The position numbers and the translations under genes are program-made. The notes under the pieces are model-generated. The model was not told the origin of the DNA. It saw nothing but the letters and a program-made list of their open reading frames with translations, and made no database searches. Shown here piece after piece: positions 25,667-34,118 of a DNA stretch of 64,000 bases. The stretch comes from Planktosalinus lacus (GTDB lineage Bacteria; Bacteroidota; Bacteroidia; Flavobacteriales; Flavobacteriaceae): positions 958 to 64,957 of the forward strand of contig NZ_BMGK01000010.1 of the NCBI RefSeq assembly GCF_014640155.1, in the 5' to 3' direction. How positions within the stretch are numbered: the first letter of the stretch is position 1; the number at the start of each line of letters is the position of its first letter.

Positions 25667-26253
25667 ACTTTAAGTACAAATTGATTGATAAGAATTTTTG
25701 ATATGATTTCAGCAGTTATGATTCCAACAACAAATAAAACTTTATGTGCTGTTGTTTTTAAGTTTGTTGCGATTTTAAAGCCGTTATACAACACTATAAT
25801 AAACCAGGTTAATACAACTAATGAGGCAGCTCCAACACCTATGAGTATCAACAAATCGGTTGGGCTGAGGTTGGGAATTAAGGGGTTTCCAAGTGTATCC
25901 ATCAGGTGGAATGTTTTGGTATGTATCCAGTTATTGTAATTGAGGGGAGTTAAAAAATAAGCAGGTATTTTAACGATGAGTGCCAGGTTCAAGATGTCTA
26001 TGAACCTTGTTTTAGAATTGATAAACTTTCCCAAAATAAAAAATACCAAAACGATGCTAAAGAGGTTGCACAAGCTTTCGAGGCCGGCAGTAGTCAAGCT
26101 GACTTCTTTTGCGAAGTGTGTGTCAAGGACACCATCAAAGCGGGTGTTTGTTAAGGTTGCAATAACAACTCCTGCAATAGAAGTAATAAGACCAAAGATG
26201 AGCAATGGTCGCTCACTGTATTTTTTAAATGGATTAAAGAGCAGTGTTTTCAT
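25663..26253 (-). CDS. Multi-pass membrane protein (YIP1-like)
   Basis: 196 residues with about five hydrophobic segments. The pattern RPLLIFGLITSIAGVVIATL...SLCNLFSIVLVFFILGKFINSKTRFIDILNLALIVKIPAYFL resembles YIP1-type membrane proteins, with moderate confidence. It overlaps the DUF2089-like gene by 20 bases and the SdpI-like gene by four. Confidence 0.7.
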   Translation of the reverse strand: MKTLLFNPFKKYSERPLLIFGLITSIAGVVIATLTNTRFDGVLDTHFAKEVSLTTAGLESLCNLFSIVLVFFILGKFINSKTRFIDILNLALIVKIPAYFLTPLNYNNWIHTKTFHLMDTLGNPLIPNLSPTDLLILIGVGAASLVVLTWFIIVLYNGFKIATNLKTTAHKVLFVVGIITAEIISKILINQFVLKV

Positions 26254-26524
26254 CTTCTTTCAACCGGTTTATTTTTTCTATGATATCGTCAAGTTTGTTT
26301 CTTATGGTGGGGTAGCTGTTATTCATTTGTTTTGCCATTTCTTTGAGACTGCCGCTGTTGATTAAAAACTGCAAGACAAAGTCCTGTTCCTCCTGGGATA
26401 GTTTTAAATACAAGGGCAATGAAAAGCTCCCATTGACCGATGTCCCGCAACTGCTACAATGCAGTTGGGCCACCTGAAGGGACTCTACGCAGGACGGACA
26501 TTGGATGGGTAACTTGGGTATCAT
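26234..26524 (-). CDS. DUF2089-like zinc-ribbon/HTH regulator
   Basis: 96 residues. The N-terminus is a zinc ribbon with two CxxC pairs (CPSC at 9-12, CSSC at 23-26). The rest is a helix-turn-helix (LSQEEQDFVLQFLINSGSLKEMAKQMNNSYPTIRNKLDDIIEKI), as in DUF2089 proteins. It heads the overlapping operon of membrane proteins and a hydrolase and probably controls it. The next gene starts inside its 3' end. Confidence 0.82.
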   Translation of the reverse strand: MIPKLPIQCPSCVESLQVAQLHCSSCGTSVNGSFSLPLYLKLSQEEQDFVLQFLINSGSLKEMAKQMNNSYPTIRNKLDDIIEKINRLKEDENTAL

Positions 26525-26651
26525 AATTGAATATAGTTAAAGCAAATATAAATAAAATTTAGTTTTATTTTAATATAATTTCGATTATTTTATTTTCAAA
26601 GCCTATTTCAAATTTTACTATCTTTATCTATCAACAATCAAAACGAACATT

Positions 26652-26852
26652 ATGAAAACACTTGGAATAATATTATTGCTATTGGGTGCTCTTGGCACCA
26701 TTGTCTTTGGATTGCAGGCGATGGAGGATTCAGAAAGTTTTAGTTTTCTGGGGATGGATATCGCCGTAAGTTCGGCTAACTGGACACCGGTTATAATCAG
26801 TGTTGTGGTTTTACTTGTGGGGGTGGTGCTTACTGCCCGTAAGAAAGCTTAA
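26652..26852 (+). CDS. Small two-helix membrane protein
   Basis: 66 residues: membrane segments at about 3-23 (LGIILLLLGALGTIVFGLQ) and 44-62 (WTPVIISVVVLLVGVVLTA), a short loop between them and a basic end (RKKA). It resembles DUF3185-type small proteins. It is divergent from the DUF2089 operon and apparently monocistronic. Confidence 0.72.
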   Translation: MKTLGIILLLLGALGTIVFGLQAMEDSESFSFLGMDIAVSSANWTPVIISVVVLLVGVVLTARKKA

Positions 26853-27019
26853 TACGTTTTGTCATTCATCCGACCCTAGAGGTGCGGGCGTTTTAAACAA
26901 CAAAACCTGGTCAAGAAAACATAATGAGTAGAGTTGGGATTATCTGGTGATGATTTTTTTGCATTCGGATGGGAGTTATTTTATCAAATACCATTATGGT
27001 CTTATGGTATAAACTATTC

Positions 27020-27286
27020 TTAAACTAACCTCTTATTTCTAAATGCAATACCAGAACCTGATTTCAGGTACTTTTCAAAATTAAAAGCTGTGTATTTATT
27101 AGTAAATGTTAAATGAGTAACAATTAAGACCGGTAATTTCATTTTGGTTGATTTTACGTAACCCTTGTTGTGTTGCTCAAATCTTCTTTCCAGATCGTCT
27201 GTACAACCGATGTAAAATGAATTGTCTTTACATTGCAAAATATAGACATACCAAAGCTTATCATTTTTTACATACATAAAATACAA
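27020..27286 (-). CDS. GIY-YIG nuclease-domain protein
   Basis: 88 residues (or 84 from the second ATG at 27274). Stand-alone GIY-YIG domain of the UPF0213/YhbQ type: WYVYILQCKDNSFYIGCTDDLERRFEQHNKGYVKST with the paired tyrosines, the arginine (ERR) and the C-terminal EKYLKSGSG. Probably a DNA-acting single-domain nuclease. It lies outside the ssrA element, 740 bases to the left of its left end. Confidence 0.88.
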   Translation of the reverse strand: MYFMYVKNDKLWYVYILQCKDNSFYIGCTDDLERRFEQHNKGYVKSTKMKLPVLIVTHLTFTNKYTAFNFEKYLKSGSGIAFRNKRLV

Positions 27287-27386
27287 TTTAAGGAAGTATT
27301 TAAAAGTATGAAAAAAAATAAAGTAATAAAATTATCATTCTAGATGTGGTAATTGGTTTCTTTTTTTATAGAAGATTTATGTGAAG

Positions 27387-28026
27387 GTGGACTGCGTCCA
27401 CCGTAGCCCAAGCTAATATTTTTTAAAAATTAAATGAAATAAAAAACCCTCCTACGCTTTCTCATAAATTCGAAAGCTTCGGAGGGCGAAGCCCTCTTTA
27501 GAGTAATATAATAAATACTGTGGACGATGTACCGCGAAGCTCTATTGAGAAATAAACTATATACAGTGGACTGCGTCCACCGTAGCCCAAGCTAACATTT
27601 TTTAAAAATTAAATGAAATAAAAAACCCTCCTACGCTTTCTCATAAATTCGAAAGCTTCGGAGGGCGAAGCCCTCTTTAGAGTAATATAGTAAATACTTT
27701 GGACGATGTACCGCGGAGCTCTATTGAGAAATAAACTATATACAGTGGACTGCGTCCACCGAAGCCCAAGCTAATATTTTTTAAAAATTAAATGAAATAA
27801 AAAACCCTCCTACGCTTTCTCATAAATTCGAAAGCTTCGGAGGGCGAAGCCCTCTTTAGAGTAATATAATAAATACTGTGGACGATGTTCAACGAAGCAC
27901 TATTAGAAATAAACTATATACTGTGGACTGCGTCCACCGAAGCCCAAGCTAATATTTTTTAAAAATTAAATGAAATAAAAAACCCTCCTACGCTTTCTCA
28001 TAAATTCGAAAGCTTCGGAGGGCGAA
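27387..28026. repeat. 179-bp tandem repeat, 3.6 copies
   Basis: Units begin at 27387, 27566, 27745 and 27923 with the hairpin GTGGAC-TGC-GTCCAC. Each then has, on the minus strand, a GC-rich hairpin (CCCTCC-GAA-GCTTTC paired with GAAAGC-GTA-GGAGGG) followed by TTTTTT, which reads as an intrinsic terminator. Copies differ at only a few positions. The fourth copy is cut at the boundary of the integrated element, directly against the ssrA fragment. No reading frame is present in 27287-28193. Confidence 0.9.
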
Positions 28027-28047
28027 GGTGGAGTCGGAGGGATTCGA
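28027..28047. other. Left attachment site (duplicated ssrA 3' end)
   Basis: Twenty-one bases here (from GGTGGAGTCGG to GGATTCGA) are identical to 43591-43611, which encode the acceptor stem and T arm of tmRNA. After base 28047 the match stops. This is the direct repeat expected from site-specific integration into the 3' end of ssrA; the recombinase gene begins 147 bases inside. Confidence 0.9.
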
Positions 28048-28160
28048 CCTTTTTTGCATCTAATACCACTCATCACTAATAAAATATGCCTTTAAGCTCT
28101 TATATTGCTTAATTTGTTTATATTTGATTTCCAGCAAAAAATTAGAGGTTATGACAAAAT

Positions 28161-28180
28161 TATGCCCCTAATTATGCCCC
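28161..28180 (+). promoter_or_regulatory. Paired TATGCCCC boxes, left end
   Basis: TATGCCCC at 28161-28168 and 28173-28180, 12 bases apart, just upstream of the integrase ATG. The same pair with the same spacing occurs near the other end at 43528-43547. They are good candidates for integrase arm-type binding sites, which would also let the integrase repress its own gene. Confidence 0.65.
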
Positions 28181-28193
28181 TAAATAAAATCAT

Positions 28194-29429
28194 ATGGCAT
28201 ATAATTGTACCTTTAACTTAAAAGATCCTTCAAGTAAGAAACCCACTTTGATTTATTTGAGAGCCTCTATAAAGTCTCAAAATAAATATTTAAAGTATTC
28301 CACAGGAGAAAAAATTCACCCAAAATTATGGGATGCAGAGAGTAAATTCCCAATAAAGCAAAAGGGGAAAACTAAAGAAGCCATTGAAGTCAATTCTATA
28401 ATTTCTCAACTCAGTCGTTATGAAGAACAATTTCAGTTGATTTGTAGAACTCTTGAGCTGCAAAATAAACCACTTACCGTTGAAGTTATACGCAAGGAAT
28501 TAGATATAGAGTTTAAAAAATATTCTCCAAAGAAAAATGAGTTTCTTGAAGCTTTTGATTTATTAATTGCCGAAAAAAAGGAACAAGGAAATATAACCGA
28601 GGGTACAATTAATAGATACACAAACATTCAAACACTTCTTAAAGAATTTAGCTTAAAAAAGAATTACCCTCTTCAATTTAATTCCATAGACCAGAACTTC
28701 TACACGAAGTTTTTAAATTATTCCCGCGAGCACTTAAAGCATAAGGACAATACGTTGGGGAGAAATATTGGGTTCATAAAAACTTTTATGAACTGGGCAT
28801 TTAATAATAAATTTCACGATAATCTGGAATTTAAAAGCTTTAAAAAACCTTCCAGCGCAACGGATGAAATTGCTTTGAGTATGGAAGAGCTTGAGACACT
28901 ATACAATGCTGATCTCACAAAACACCCACGCCTGGAGCGTGTAAGGGATATATTTATATTCGGTTGTTCCACCGGTATGCGCTATAGTGATTACTCTACA
29001 ATCAAAAAAGAAAATATCAGAAACGGTATTATTTATAAGAATGCACAAAAGGGAAAAGATAATTTAGGGATACCCTTAAACAAATATTCTAAGGCAATAC
29101 TTGAAAAATACAATTATAATTTACCTATCATCAGTCCTTCAAAATTTCGAGATTATATTAAATTAGCATGCGCAAAAGCAGGTTTTGTAGAGGATATTAT
29201 TAAAACTACTTTTATTGGGAAAAAGCGCATTGAAACTAAAAAGCCTAAGTACAAATTTATCAGCACACATACTGCCAGGCGCACCTTTATTACCTTATCA
29301 TTAGAAAAGGGGATGCGTCCGGATGTTGTTATGAGCATCACAGGTCATAAAAGTTATAGTAGTTTTCAGAAATATATAAAGCTGTCCACTAAGGTTAGAG
29401 AGGACGAAATGATAAAAGCATGGAGCTAA
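28194..29429 (+). CDS. Tyrosine recombinase (integrase) of the element
   Basis: 411 residues. An N-terminal arm-binding region (LIYLRASIKSQNKYLKYSTGEKIHPKLWD, typical of Bacteroidota integrases), a SAM-like core-binding domain at about 115-215, and the catalytic domain. Catalytic residues are Arg263 (STGMRYSD), His359 and Arg362 (HTARRTF), His385 (GHKSY) and Tyr394 (SFQKYIK). It integrates and excises the element by recombining the ssrA-derived sites. The gene lies 14 bases after the left TATGCCCC boxes, and its stop overlaps the next start. Confidence 0.95.
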   Translation: MAYNCTFNLKDPSSKKPTLIYLRASIKSQNKYLKYSTGEKIHPKLWDAESKFPIKQKGKTKEAIEVNSIISQLSRYEEQFQLICRTLELQNKPLTVEVIRKELDIEFKKYSPKKNEFLEAFDLLIAEKKEQGNITEGTINRYTNIQTLLKEFSLKKNYPLQFNSIDQNFYTKFLNYSREHLKHKDNTLGRNIGFIKTFMNWAFNNKFHDNLEFKSFKKPSSATDEIALSMEELETLYNADLTKHPRLERVRDIFIFGCSTGMRYSDYSTIKKENIRNGIIYKNAQKGKDNLGIPLNKYSKAILEKYNYNLPIISPSKFRDYIKLACAKAGFVEDIIKTTFIGKKRIETKKPKYKFISTHTARRTFITLSLEKGMRPDVVMSITGHKSYSSFQKYIKLSTKVREDEMIKAWS

Positions 29430-30538
29430 TAATGAATAAGATACCAGATTCTTGGAAAAAAAAACTGGAAACTGATACAAATATATCTAATATTAATGAA
29501 TATATATTAGATATTATTTCTGAAGCAGACAAAGAGATGTATAATAAGTTGCAAATCTATGCTTTGGATATTTTTAATTTTGACATTGAGAATAACAAAT
29601 TAATAAACGATAGAGGAATTGATTCGGAAGCTTTACTTCAAGCTACTCAAAAGGCTAAAAATGATTTGAATTATTTTTCTAAAGATTTTATATTTTCAAT
29701 TTACAATAAAACAGCCGACAATAATGATTTATTTATAAACGAGCTTTGTAGATACCTTTATTCATTGAACTCACCTATGTTTATTAAGGGATCTTTAGAA
29801 TCCTTAAAAAAAAGTTTAGCTAATTACATGTATCACAAACGAATACTTAGTTTTCACTATACTTTTAGCAATCATTTAAAAAGTAAAGGATTCAATGTAG
29901 GTTTTCCCGATGTTACAAATATTGAGAGTTTTCTCTATAAAAAGCAGGAGAATGAAAAGAAAGATATTGAGCGGAAAAACCAAGATCTAAAAGATGAAAT
30001 AGAGGAGTTGAAAAAACAGTATTATGAAAACTTGAATAATGCTAAAACTGATTTTCAAAATGAAATTGAATTAATTAAAAATAAATATAAATCAGCCGAA
30101 TATAAAATTTCTGAATTAGAAGCTAAGCTTATGCATTTCTACAATGGCGATATATTTAGAGCTACAGTCTTTGGTAGTGACTATCCCAAACTCAGGAAAA
30201 TTTATGATTTTCTATTTGAACACAAACTCATTCATATATCACCAACTTCCTTCTATTTTAACACTGACATAAATAGTGATGGGGTATTAGAATTATATTT
30301 ACTTAGTTCTGATTTTACACAAGAAGATCTGGGTTGTTTTTTACATAATTTAAGAGGAAATTTTCCAAATCATTATAATGAAATAGATAAATGGTTTAAG
30401 AACAGATTAGTTATAAGAAGTAAAAGGGATAGAAAAAGATATTATAATAATTTTGAAAAGTATATTAGCCCGTATTCTGATAGTGTAAACAAACCTGAAT
30501 TTTATAAAAGAATAATGCTTTTTTTTGGTAAGTTATGA
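29420..30538 (+). CDS. Coiled-coil protein of unknown function
   Basis: 372 residues, rich in Asn, Lys and Ile, with no signal peptide or membrane segment. A long coiled coil runs from about residue 170 to 240 (KKQENEKKDIERKNQDLKDEIEELKKQ...). The C-terminal 130 residues look globular (YPKLRKIYDFLFEHKLIHISPTSFYF...). It overlaps the integrase gene by ten bases (alternative ATG at 29432), so it is expressed with it. I do not recognise a family; a role in element control or DNA binding is inference. Confidence 0.7.
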   Translation: MELIMNKIPDSWKKKLETDTNISNINEYILDIISEADKEMYNKLQIYALDIFNFDIENNKLINDRGIDSEALLQATQKAKNDLNYFSKDFIFSIYNKTADNNDLFINELCRYLYSLNSPMFIKGSLESLKKSLANYMYHKRILSFHYTFSNHLKSKGFNVGFPDVTNIESFLYKKQENEKKDIERKNQDLKDEIEELKKQYYENLNNAKTDFQNEIELIKNKYKSAEYKISELEAKLMHFYNGDIFRATVFGSDYPKLRKIYDFLFEHKLIHISPTSFYFNTDINSDGVLELYLLSSDFTQEDLGCFLHNLRGNFPNHYNEIDKWFKNRLVIRSKRDRKRYYNNFEKYISPYSDSVNKPEFYKRIMLFFGKL

Positions 30539-30728
30539 TAAAATTAACCTTTTTCAAAAATCTTATCCCAATTAAATTACCATTTTGCAACGCACTTGTA
30601 TTTTTTAAATATTTGAATATAAGATATATATGTTTTTAAAATTTTAACATCTCTCCCAAATTACATCCCTTTTGTAGGTTCATAGCTTAGCGTCAGAGTT
30701 TAACACATTAAAAACTACGTTAAGAAAA

Positions 30729-31016
30729 ATGAATTTAATAATCACTACCCAAGAAGATCTTGAAGCCATAGTAAAGACTTCTGTAGAACAATCAGTTTCT
30801 AAATTTTATCTCACCAAAGCCGAAGAAGAAAAGAAGGATGACTTTATCACCGTAAAGGAAACTGCCCGCTACTTAAATGTATCTGAACTTACTGTAAGAA
30901 ATTACATAAAGCGAGGAACACTTTCAGCGAAGCGTATTGGTAACAGGATCGTTATCAATCGTAAAAAAATGGAAGATTCGTTAAAGGAGGTCAAATCTTT
31001 AAAATATAGAAGATAA
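30729..31016 (+). CDS. Excisionase-like helix-turn-helix protein
   Basis: 95 residues. After an N-terminal helix, a MerR/excisionase-type HTH (HTH_17): FITVKETARYLNVSELTVRNYIKRGTLSAKRIGNRIVINRKKMEDSL. Such proteins act as recombination directionality factors or regulators in mobile elements. It begins a compact operon: its stop overlaps the next start by one base. The 190 bases upstream contain the probable promoter (TTTTGTAGG region) and no gene. Confidence 0.88.
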   Translation: MNLIITTQEDLEAIVKTSVEQSVSKFYLTKAEEEKKDDFITVKETARYLNVSELTVRNYIKRGTLSAKRIGNRIVINRKKMEDSLKEVKSLKYRR

Positions 31017-31348
31017 TGCTATCCTATAATTCTGCATACCCGCTATTTGATGATGACTTGAAACAGATTCAAAAAATCATCTTAAGATCCCTACTATATG
31101 AAAAGCACCCACAACACACAATTGTTTTCTTTAACAAATTAATTGAAATGATTAAGGCATCAAGAGGTAGGTTAATCCAACACCCTTCTTTAAGTGCCAC
31201 AAACCTTAGTTATGGAGTGAACGAAGTATACAAACAAGATAAATCTGTTGATCTGATCAAGGTGAAAATACTACTATGTGAGAATCCCAGAAATGATAGA
31301 TGCTCCTTACTTCACTACCCGTTATACATCACCAAAAAACATAATTAA
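31016..31348 (+). CDS. Hypothetical protein of the element
   Basis: 110 residues without signal or membrane segments (MLSYNSAYPLFDDDLKQIQKIILRSLLYEKHPQHTIVFFNKLIEMIKASRGRL...). I recognise no domain. Its ATG overlaps the stop of the excisionase-like gene (ATAATG), and the helicase gene follows one base after its stop, so it belongs to the replication operon. Confidence 0.6.
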   Translation: MLSYNSAYPLFDDDLKQIQKIILRSLLYEKHPQHTIVFFNKLIEMIKASRGRLIQHPSLSATNLSYGVNEVYKQDKSVDLIKVKILLCENPRNDRCSLLHYPLYITKKHN

Positions 31349-31349
31349 G

Positions 31350-32543
31350 ATGGAATACTTACGAATAGGAACACAATATTTTAGAATTGTAAAAAAGCCA
31401 ACCATTGACGGCCATTTACATGAGCAAATAATAAAATGGAAGCGAGAAACTATAAGAGATGACCATGGTAATGCCTTTTTAAAGGATATACCCAAATACA
31501 AAGGTTTTGTAACCTTACCGTCACATACTAATTTTCAACAGGAAGTAAATGAATTTTATAATGAATATCTGCCAATAACCGGAGAAATCAAACAAGGTGA
31601 TTTTAAAACCATTGAAAAATTCCTGCAACATATTTTTGGAAATCAATTTGATTTAGGTTTAGATTATTTGACTATTATTTGGCGGTATCCAACACAAATT
31701 TTGCCTATTCTTTGCTTGGTAAGCGAGGAGCGAAAAACCGGAAAAACAACCTTTCTGAACTTGCTAAAATTGATTTTCCAAGGAAACATGACCTTCAATA
31801 AAAATGAGGATTTTAGAAGTAGATTTAATTCGGACTGGGGCAACAAGCTGATAATCGCAGCAGAAGAAGTACTTCTTAATCGCAAAGAAGATAGTGAGCG
31901 CATAAAAAACCTTTCCACCTCCAGATCCAACAAATTGGAAGTAAAAGGTATGGAAAAACTTGAAACCGATTTTTTCGGAAAGTTTATTCTATGTAGCAAC
32001 AATGAAGATAACTTCATCTTAATTGACGACAAGGAAATACGTTATTGGGTAATTAAGATAGAATCTCTTAGGATTGAAAATCCTGATATTTTAGATGAGT
32101 TTGAAAAGGAACTTCCTGCCTTTAAATATTTTCTAAATACGAGGGAAATAATGACTCCAAGGAAAACCAGAATGTGGTTTACTAAAGACCAAATATGGAC
32201 TGAAGCCCTGAGTAATTTAGTAAAAGGTACCAGAAATTCACTTGAAAAAGATTTAATACTTTTTCTTTCAGAAAAGTTTGAAGAAATTGGATTAGATACG
32301 CTGCAGTTTTCTTTGTCTGATTTGTTAGAAGACTTGAAGCGCTTCAATAATCGGGCAACCAGATCACAGATTAGTCTCATTGTAAACAAAAAATGGAACC
32401 TTCAAAGCTATAATAGCTCGTATACTTTGTATAAAAATATACACGATCCTCATCAAAACACCTGGAACCAACTTTCAAACTCTGTAAAGGGTCGTTTCTA
32501 TGAGTTTAAAAAAGAGTTTATTGATGAACTTAAAAATTGTTGA
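31350..32543 (+). CDS. P-loop primase-helicase-type replication protein
   Basis: 397 residues resembling the phage/plasmid primase-helicase (DUF5906-like) group. Walker A is EERKTGKTT (Lys132 in GKT), the Walker-B-like acidic strand is KLIIAAEEVL near 170, and FGKFILCSNNEDNFILIDDKEIRYWVI is the sensor region of superfamily 3 helicases. No obvious primase catalytic residues lie in the first 100 positions. I start at the ATG at 31350, one base after the preceding stop; the longer frame from 31278 overlaps that gene. It probably drives replication of the element from the adjacent palindrome. Confidence 0.82.
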   Translation: MEYLRIGTQYFRIVKKPTIDGHLHEQIIKWKRETIRDDHGNAFLKDIPKYKGFVTLPSHTNFQQEVNEFYNEYLPITGEIKQGDFKTIEKFLQHIFGNQFDLGLDYLTIIWRYPTQILPILCLVSEERKTGKTTFLNLLKLIFQGNMTFNKNEDFRSRFNSDWGNKLIIAAEEVLLNRKEDSERIKNLSTSRSNKLEVKGMEKLETDFFGKFILCSNNEDNFILIDDKEIRYWVIKIESLRIENPDILDEFEKELPAFKYFLNTREIMTPRKTRMWFTKDQIWTEALSNLVKGTRNSLEKDLILFLSEKFEEIGLDTLQFSLSDLLEDLKRFNNRATRSQISLIVNKKWNLQSYNSSYTLYKNIHDPHQNTWNQLSNSVKGRFYEFKKEFIDELKNC

Positions 32544-32601
32544 TTTGTTGACCATCTTTTACCTGACACAACTAATCCAAGTCAACCAACCCTTTTAATA
32601 A

Positions 32602-32653
32602 TTCAACAAAAAATCAACAAACAAAAAATTCAATTTGTTGATTTTTTGTTGAA
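32602..32653. repeat. Perfect 20-bp palindrome, possible replication origin
   Basis: Arms at 32602-32621 and 32634-32653 are exactly complementary over 20 bases with a 12-base AT-rich loop. Each arm contains two TCAACAAA-type boxes, and further copies occur at 32538-32545 (TTTGTTGA) and 32708-32718. Iterated boxes and a palindrome directly after a helicase gene fit an origin; a bidirectional terminator is less likely because there is little GC in the stem. Confidence 0.55.
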
Positions 32654-32797
32654 CCTTAATTTTCTGTGAGCACTTTATTGCTAAACATTTATTTTTGAAC
32701 TCAACAATTCAACAAAAAATTTTGGAGTTAATTCGTTAAGGAAAACACACCTTGTCTAAAAGAATTTAAATAACCAAGTGCTTGTTGGTGGGTAATA

Positions 32798-33529
32798 CTA
32801 CAGAGACACTCCTTCATACTTTACTTCGTCTAAAATGGATTGAACATCGCTATAAACTTTAGGACTAAATAGATCTTTGCTAACAGTGTAGGCATTTAGC
32901 TCGTTTTCTGGATATATGTTGTTGATCAAGTTCTGAATATCCTTGTCTGTAAGGTTGTCTGCCAACCAGTCATGTTCATTTATTGTGGGAATGAGAATGG
33001 GTTGCCTTTTTCTTTTGTTGTGGATTTTTTCAAATAGGGGTGAAGCCGATTTTGTTAGAATTGAAAATGTAGGCATCCCGTCAATGAGAGTGTAAATGCC
33101 AGCTAATGCAAAAGCATCATTATCTTTTCGGGAGATGTAAAAAGGGTATTTTTTACTTTTTTCTTCGTGGGGTTCAAAAAAACCTGTTACCGGGATTAGG
33201 CATCGCCTTGAGTGTGCGGCGTGTTTATATATGAAATGATTGAACAGTTTTTCTGATTGGGCGTTTAACCCGCCACCATAACGCACGGCTTCTTTGTAAT
33301 ATTCACTAACATCTTCCGGTTTTTTGTTTTGTGGGACAATGCCCCATTTGCCTTCTACCAATGCCGCTGGCTCTTCTTGTGGGATGATGAGCATACTCGG
33401 GTGTACAAATCCGTTTAAATGGAATGAGGGGATGTCATATGTATCTCTGGCATCATCGTCATCTAAACTTACTTTGAAGCGCTTTTCAAGTTTGGTGACT
33501 TTTTTGGTTTGTGAGGTGTGAAAGCACAT
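32798..33529 (-). CDS. SRAP-family protein (YedK/HMCES-like)
   Basis: 243 residues. Catalytic Cys2 directly follows Met1, as required after methionine removal for the DNA-protein crosslink to abasic sites. Other motifs are GKWGIVPQ, the NAxSE motif (GLNAQSEKLF), RRCLIPVTGFFEP and IHNKRKRQPILI, which carries the active-site histidine. The family protects abasic sites in single-stranded DNA and is common in mobile elements. It reads opposite to the helicase operon. Confidence 0.93.
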   Translation of the reverse strand: MCFHTSQTKKVTKLEKRFKVSLDDDDARDTYDIPSFHLNGFVHPSMLIIPQEEPAALVEGKWGIVPQNKKPEDVSEYYKEAVRYGGGLNAQSEKLFNHFIYKHAAHSRRCLIPVTGFFEPHEEKSKKYPFYISRKDNDAFALAGIYTLIDGMPTFSILTKSASPLFEKIHNKRKRQPILIPTINEHDWLADNLTDKDIQNLINNIYPENELNAYTVSKDLFSPKVYSDVQSILDEVKYEGVSL

Positions 33530-33693
33530 AACGGTTTTATTTTAATTTGCCAGGTTAATTTATGTAAAAATTATTTAAAAGTAATAAAAGTTGTGAAAGA
33601 GTATTTTTCATAGAAGCGGCTGAGGCTATTAGCAGTGCTTTATTGATAAATTTAAATGAAACATCTGTTATAACAATATATACTTGCATACAA

Positions 33694-33720
33694 TTTGCTA
33701 ATTAAAATTTTGTATATTTG
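33694..33720 (+). promoter_or_regulatory. Probable promoter of the chaperone-toxin operon
   Basis: TATATTTG at 33713-33720 matches the Bacteroidota -7 element, with TTTG at 33694-33697 (spacer 15, shorter than usual). It overlaps an inverted repeat ATTTTG-TATATTTG-CAAAAT, a possible operator. The rest of 33530-33836 shows no gene. Confidence 0.5.
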
Positions 33721-33836
33721 CAAAATATTAGAGAGAACGAAAAACAGCTAAATAAATACTAATTTTGTTGTATATATTAAGTTTAACACTATATTTGATT
33801 AAAGAAAAGTAATATTATAAACCTAAAAGATTAACT

Positions 33837-34109
33837 ATGTATTCTAACTTAATGGACAAGTCTTTGAAATTAAATAAAAAGCTTGCCAGTAGTTTGTCAA
33901 ATTCAGAATTAGATGAATTGATGAGTGAGTTTGATAATTATGAAATAGAATCACACAATAACTGGTTTCATAATTCAAAGTCATTTAGCAAACAATGGAT
34001 TGCAAGTTTTGAAAAACTACTGTTGTATGATGCAGAGCATCGAAAATCTGTCAATTTAAAACAAGACATTATTAAAAAGAACTCTAAACAGGTTCTTTTT
34101 TTTATTTAA
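33837..34109 (+). CDS. Small protein, putative antitoxin of the three-gene unit
   Basis: 90 residues, mostly helical and charged (LMDKSLKLNKKLASSLSNSELDELMSEFDNYEIESHNNWFHNSKSF), with a hydrophobic C-terminal end (KQVLFFI). No known domain. It is the first gene of a co-directional unit with the SecB-like gene nine bases downstream. In toxin-antitoxin-chaperone systems the small partner is an unstable antitoxin whose C-terminal hydrophobic segment is held by the chaperone; the end of this protein would suit that, but this is inference. Confidence 0.6.
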   Translation: MYSNLMDKSLKLNKKLASSLSNSELDELMSEFDNYEIESHNNWFHNSKSFSKQWIASFEKLLLYDAEHRKSVNLKQDIIKKNSKQVLFFI

Positions 34110-34118
34110 TTTTATAAT

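Noticed and set aside
27020-27286. GIY-YIG nuclease as part of the ssrA element
   Set aside because: It lies 740 bases outside the left attachment site and is separated from it by the 179-bp tandem repeats.
27387-28026. CRISPR array
   Set aside because: Units are 179 bp and nearly identical throughout; there are no short repeats with unique spacers and no cas genes.
31278-31349. Longer start for the helicase gene
   Set aside because: It would overlap the preceding gene by 71 bases; the ATG at 31350 follows that gene's stop by one base.
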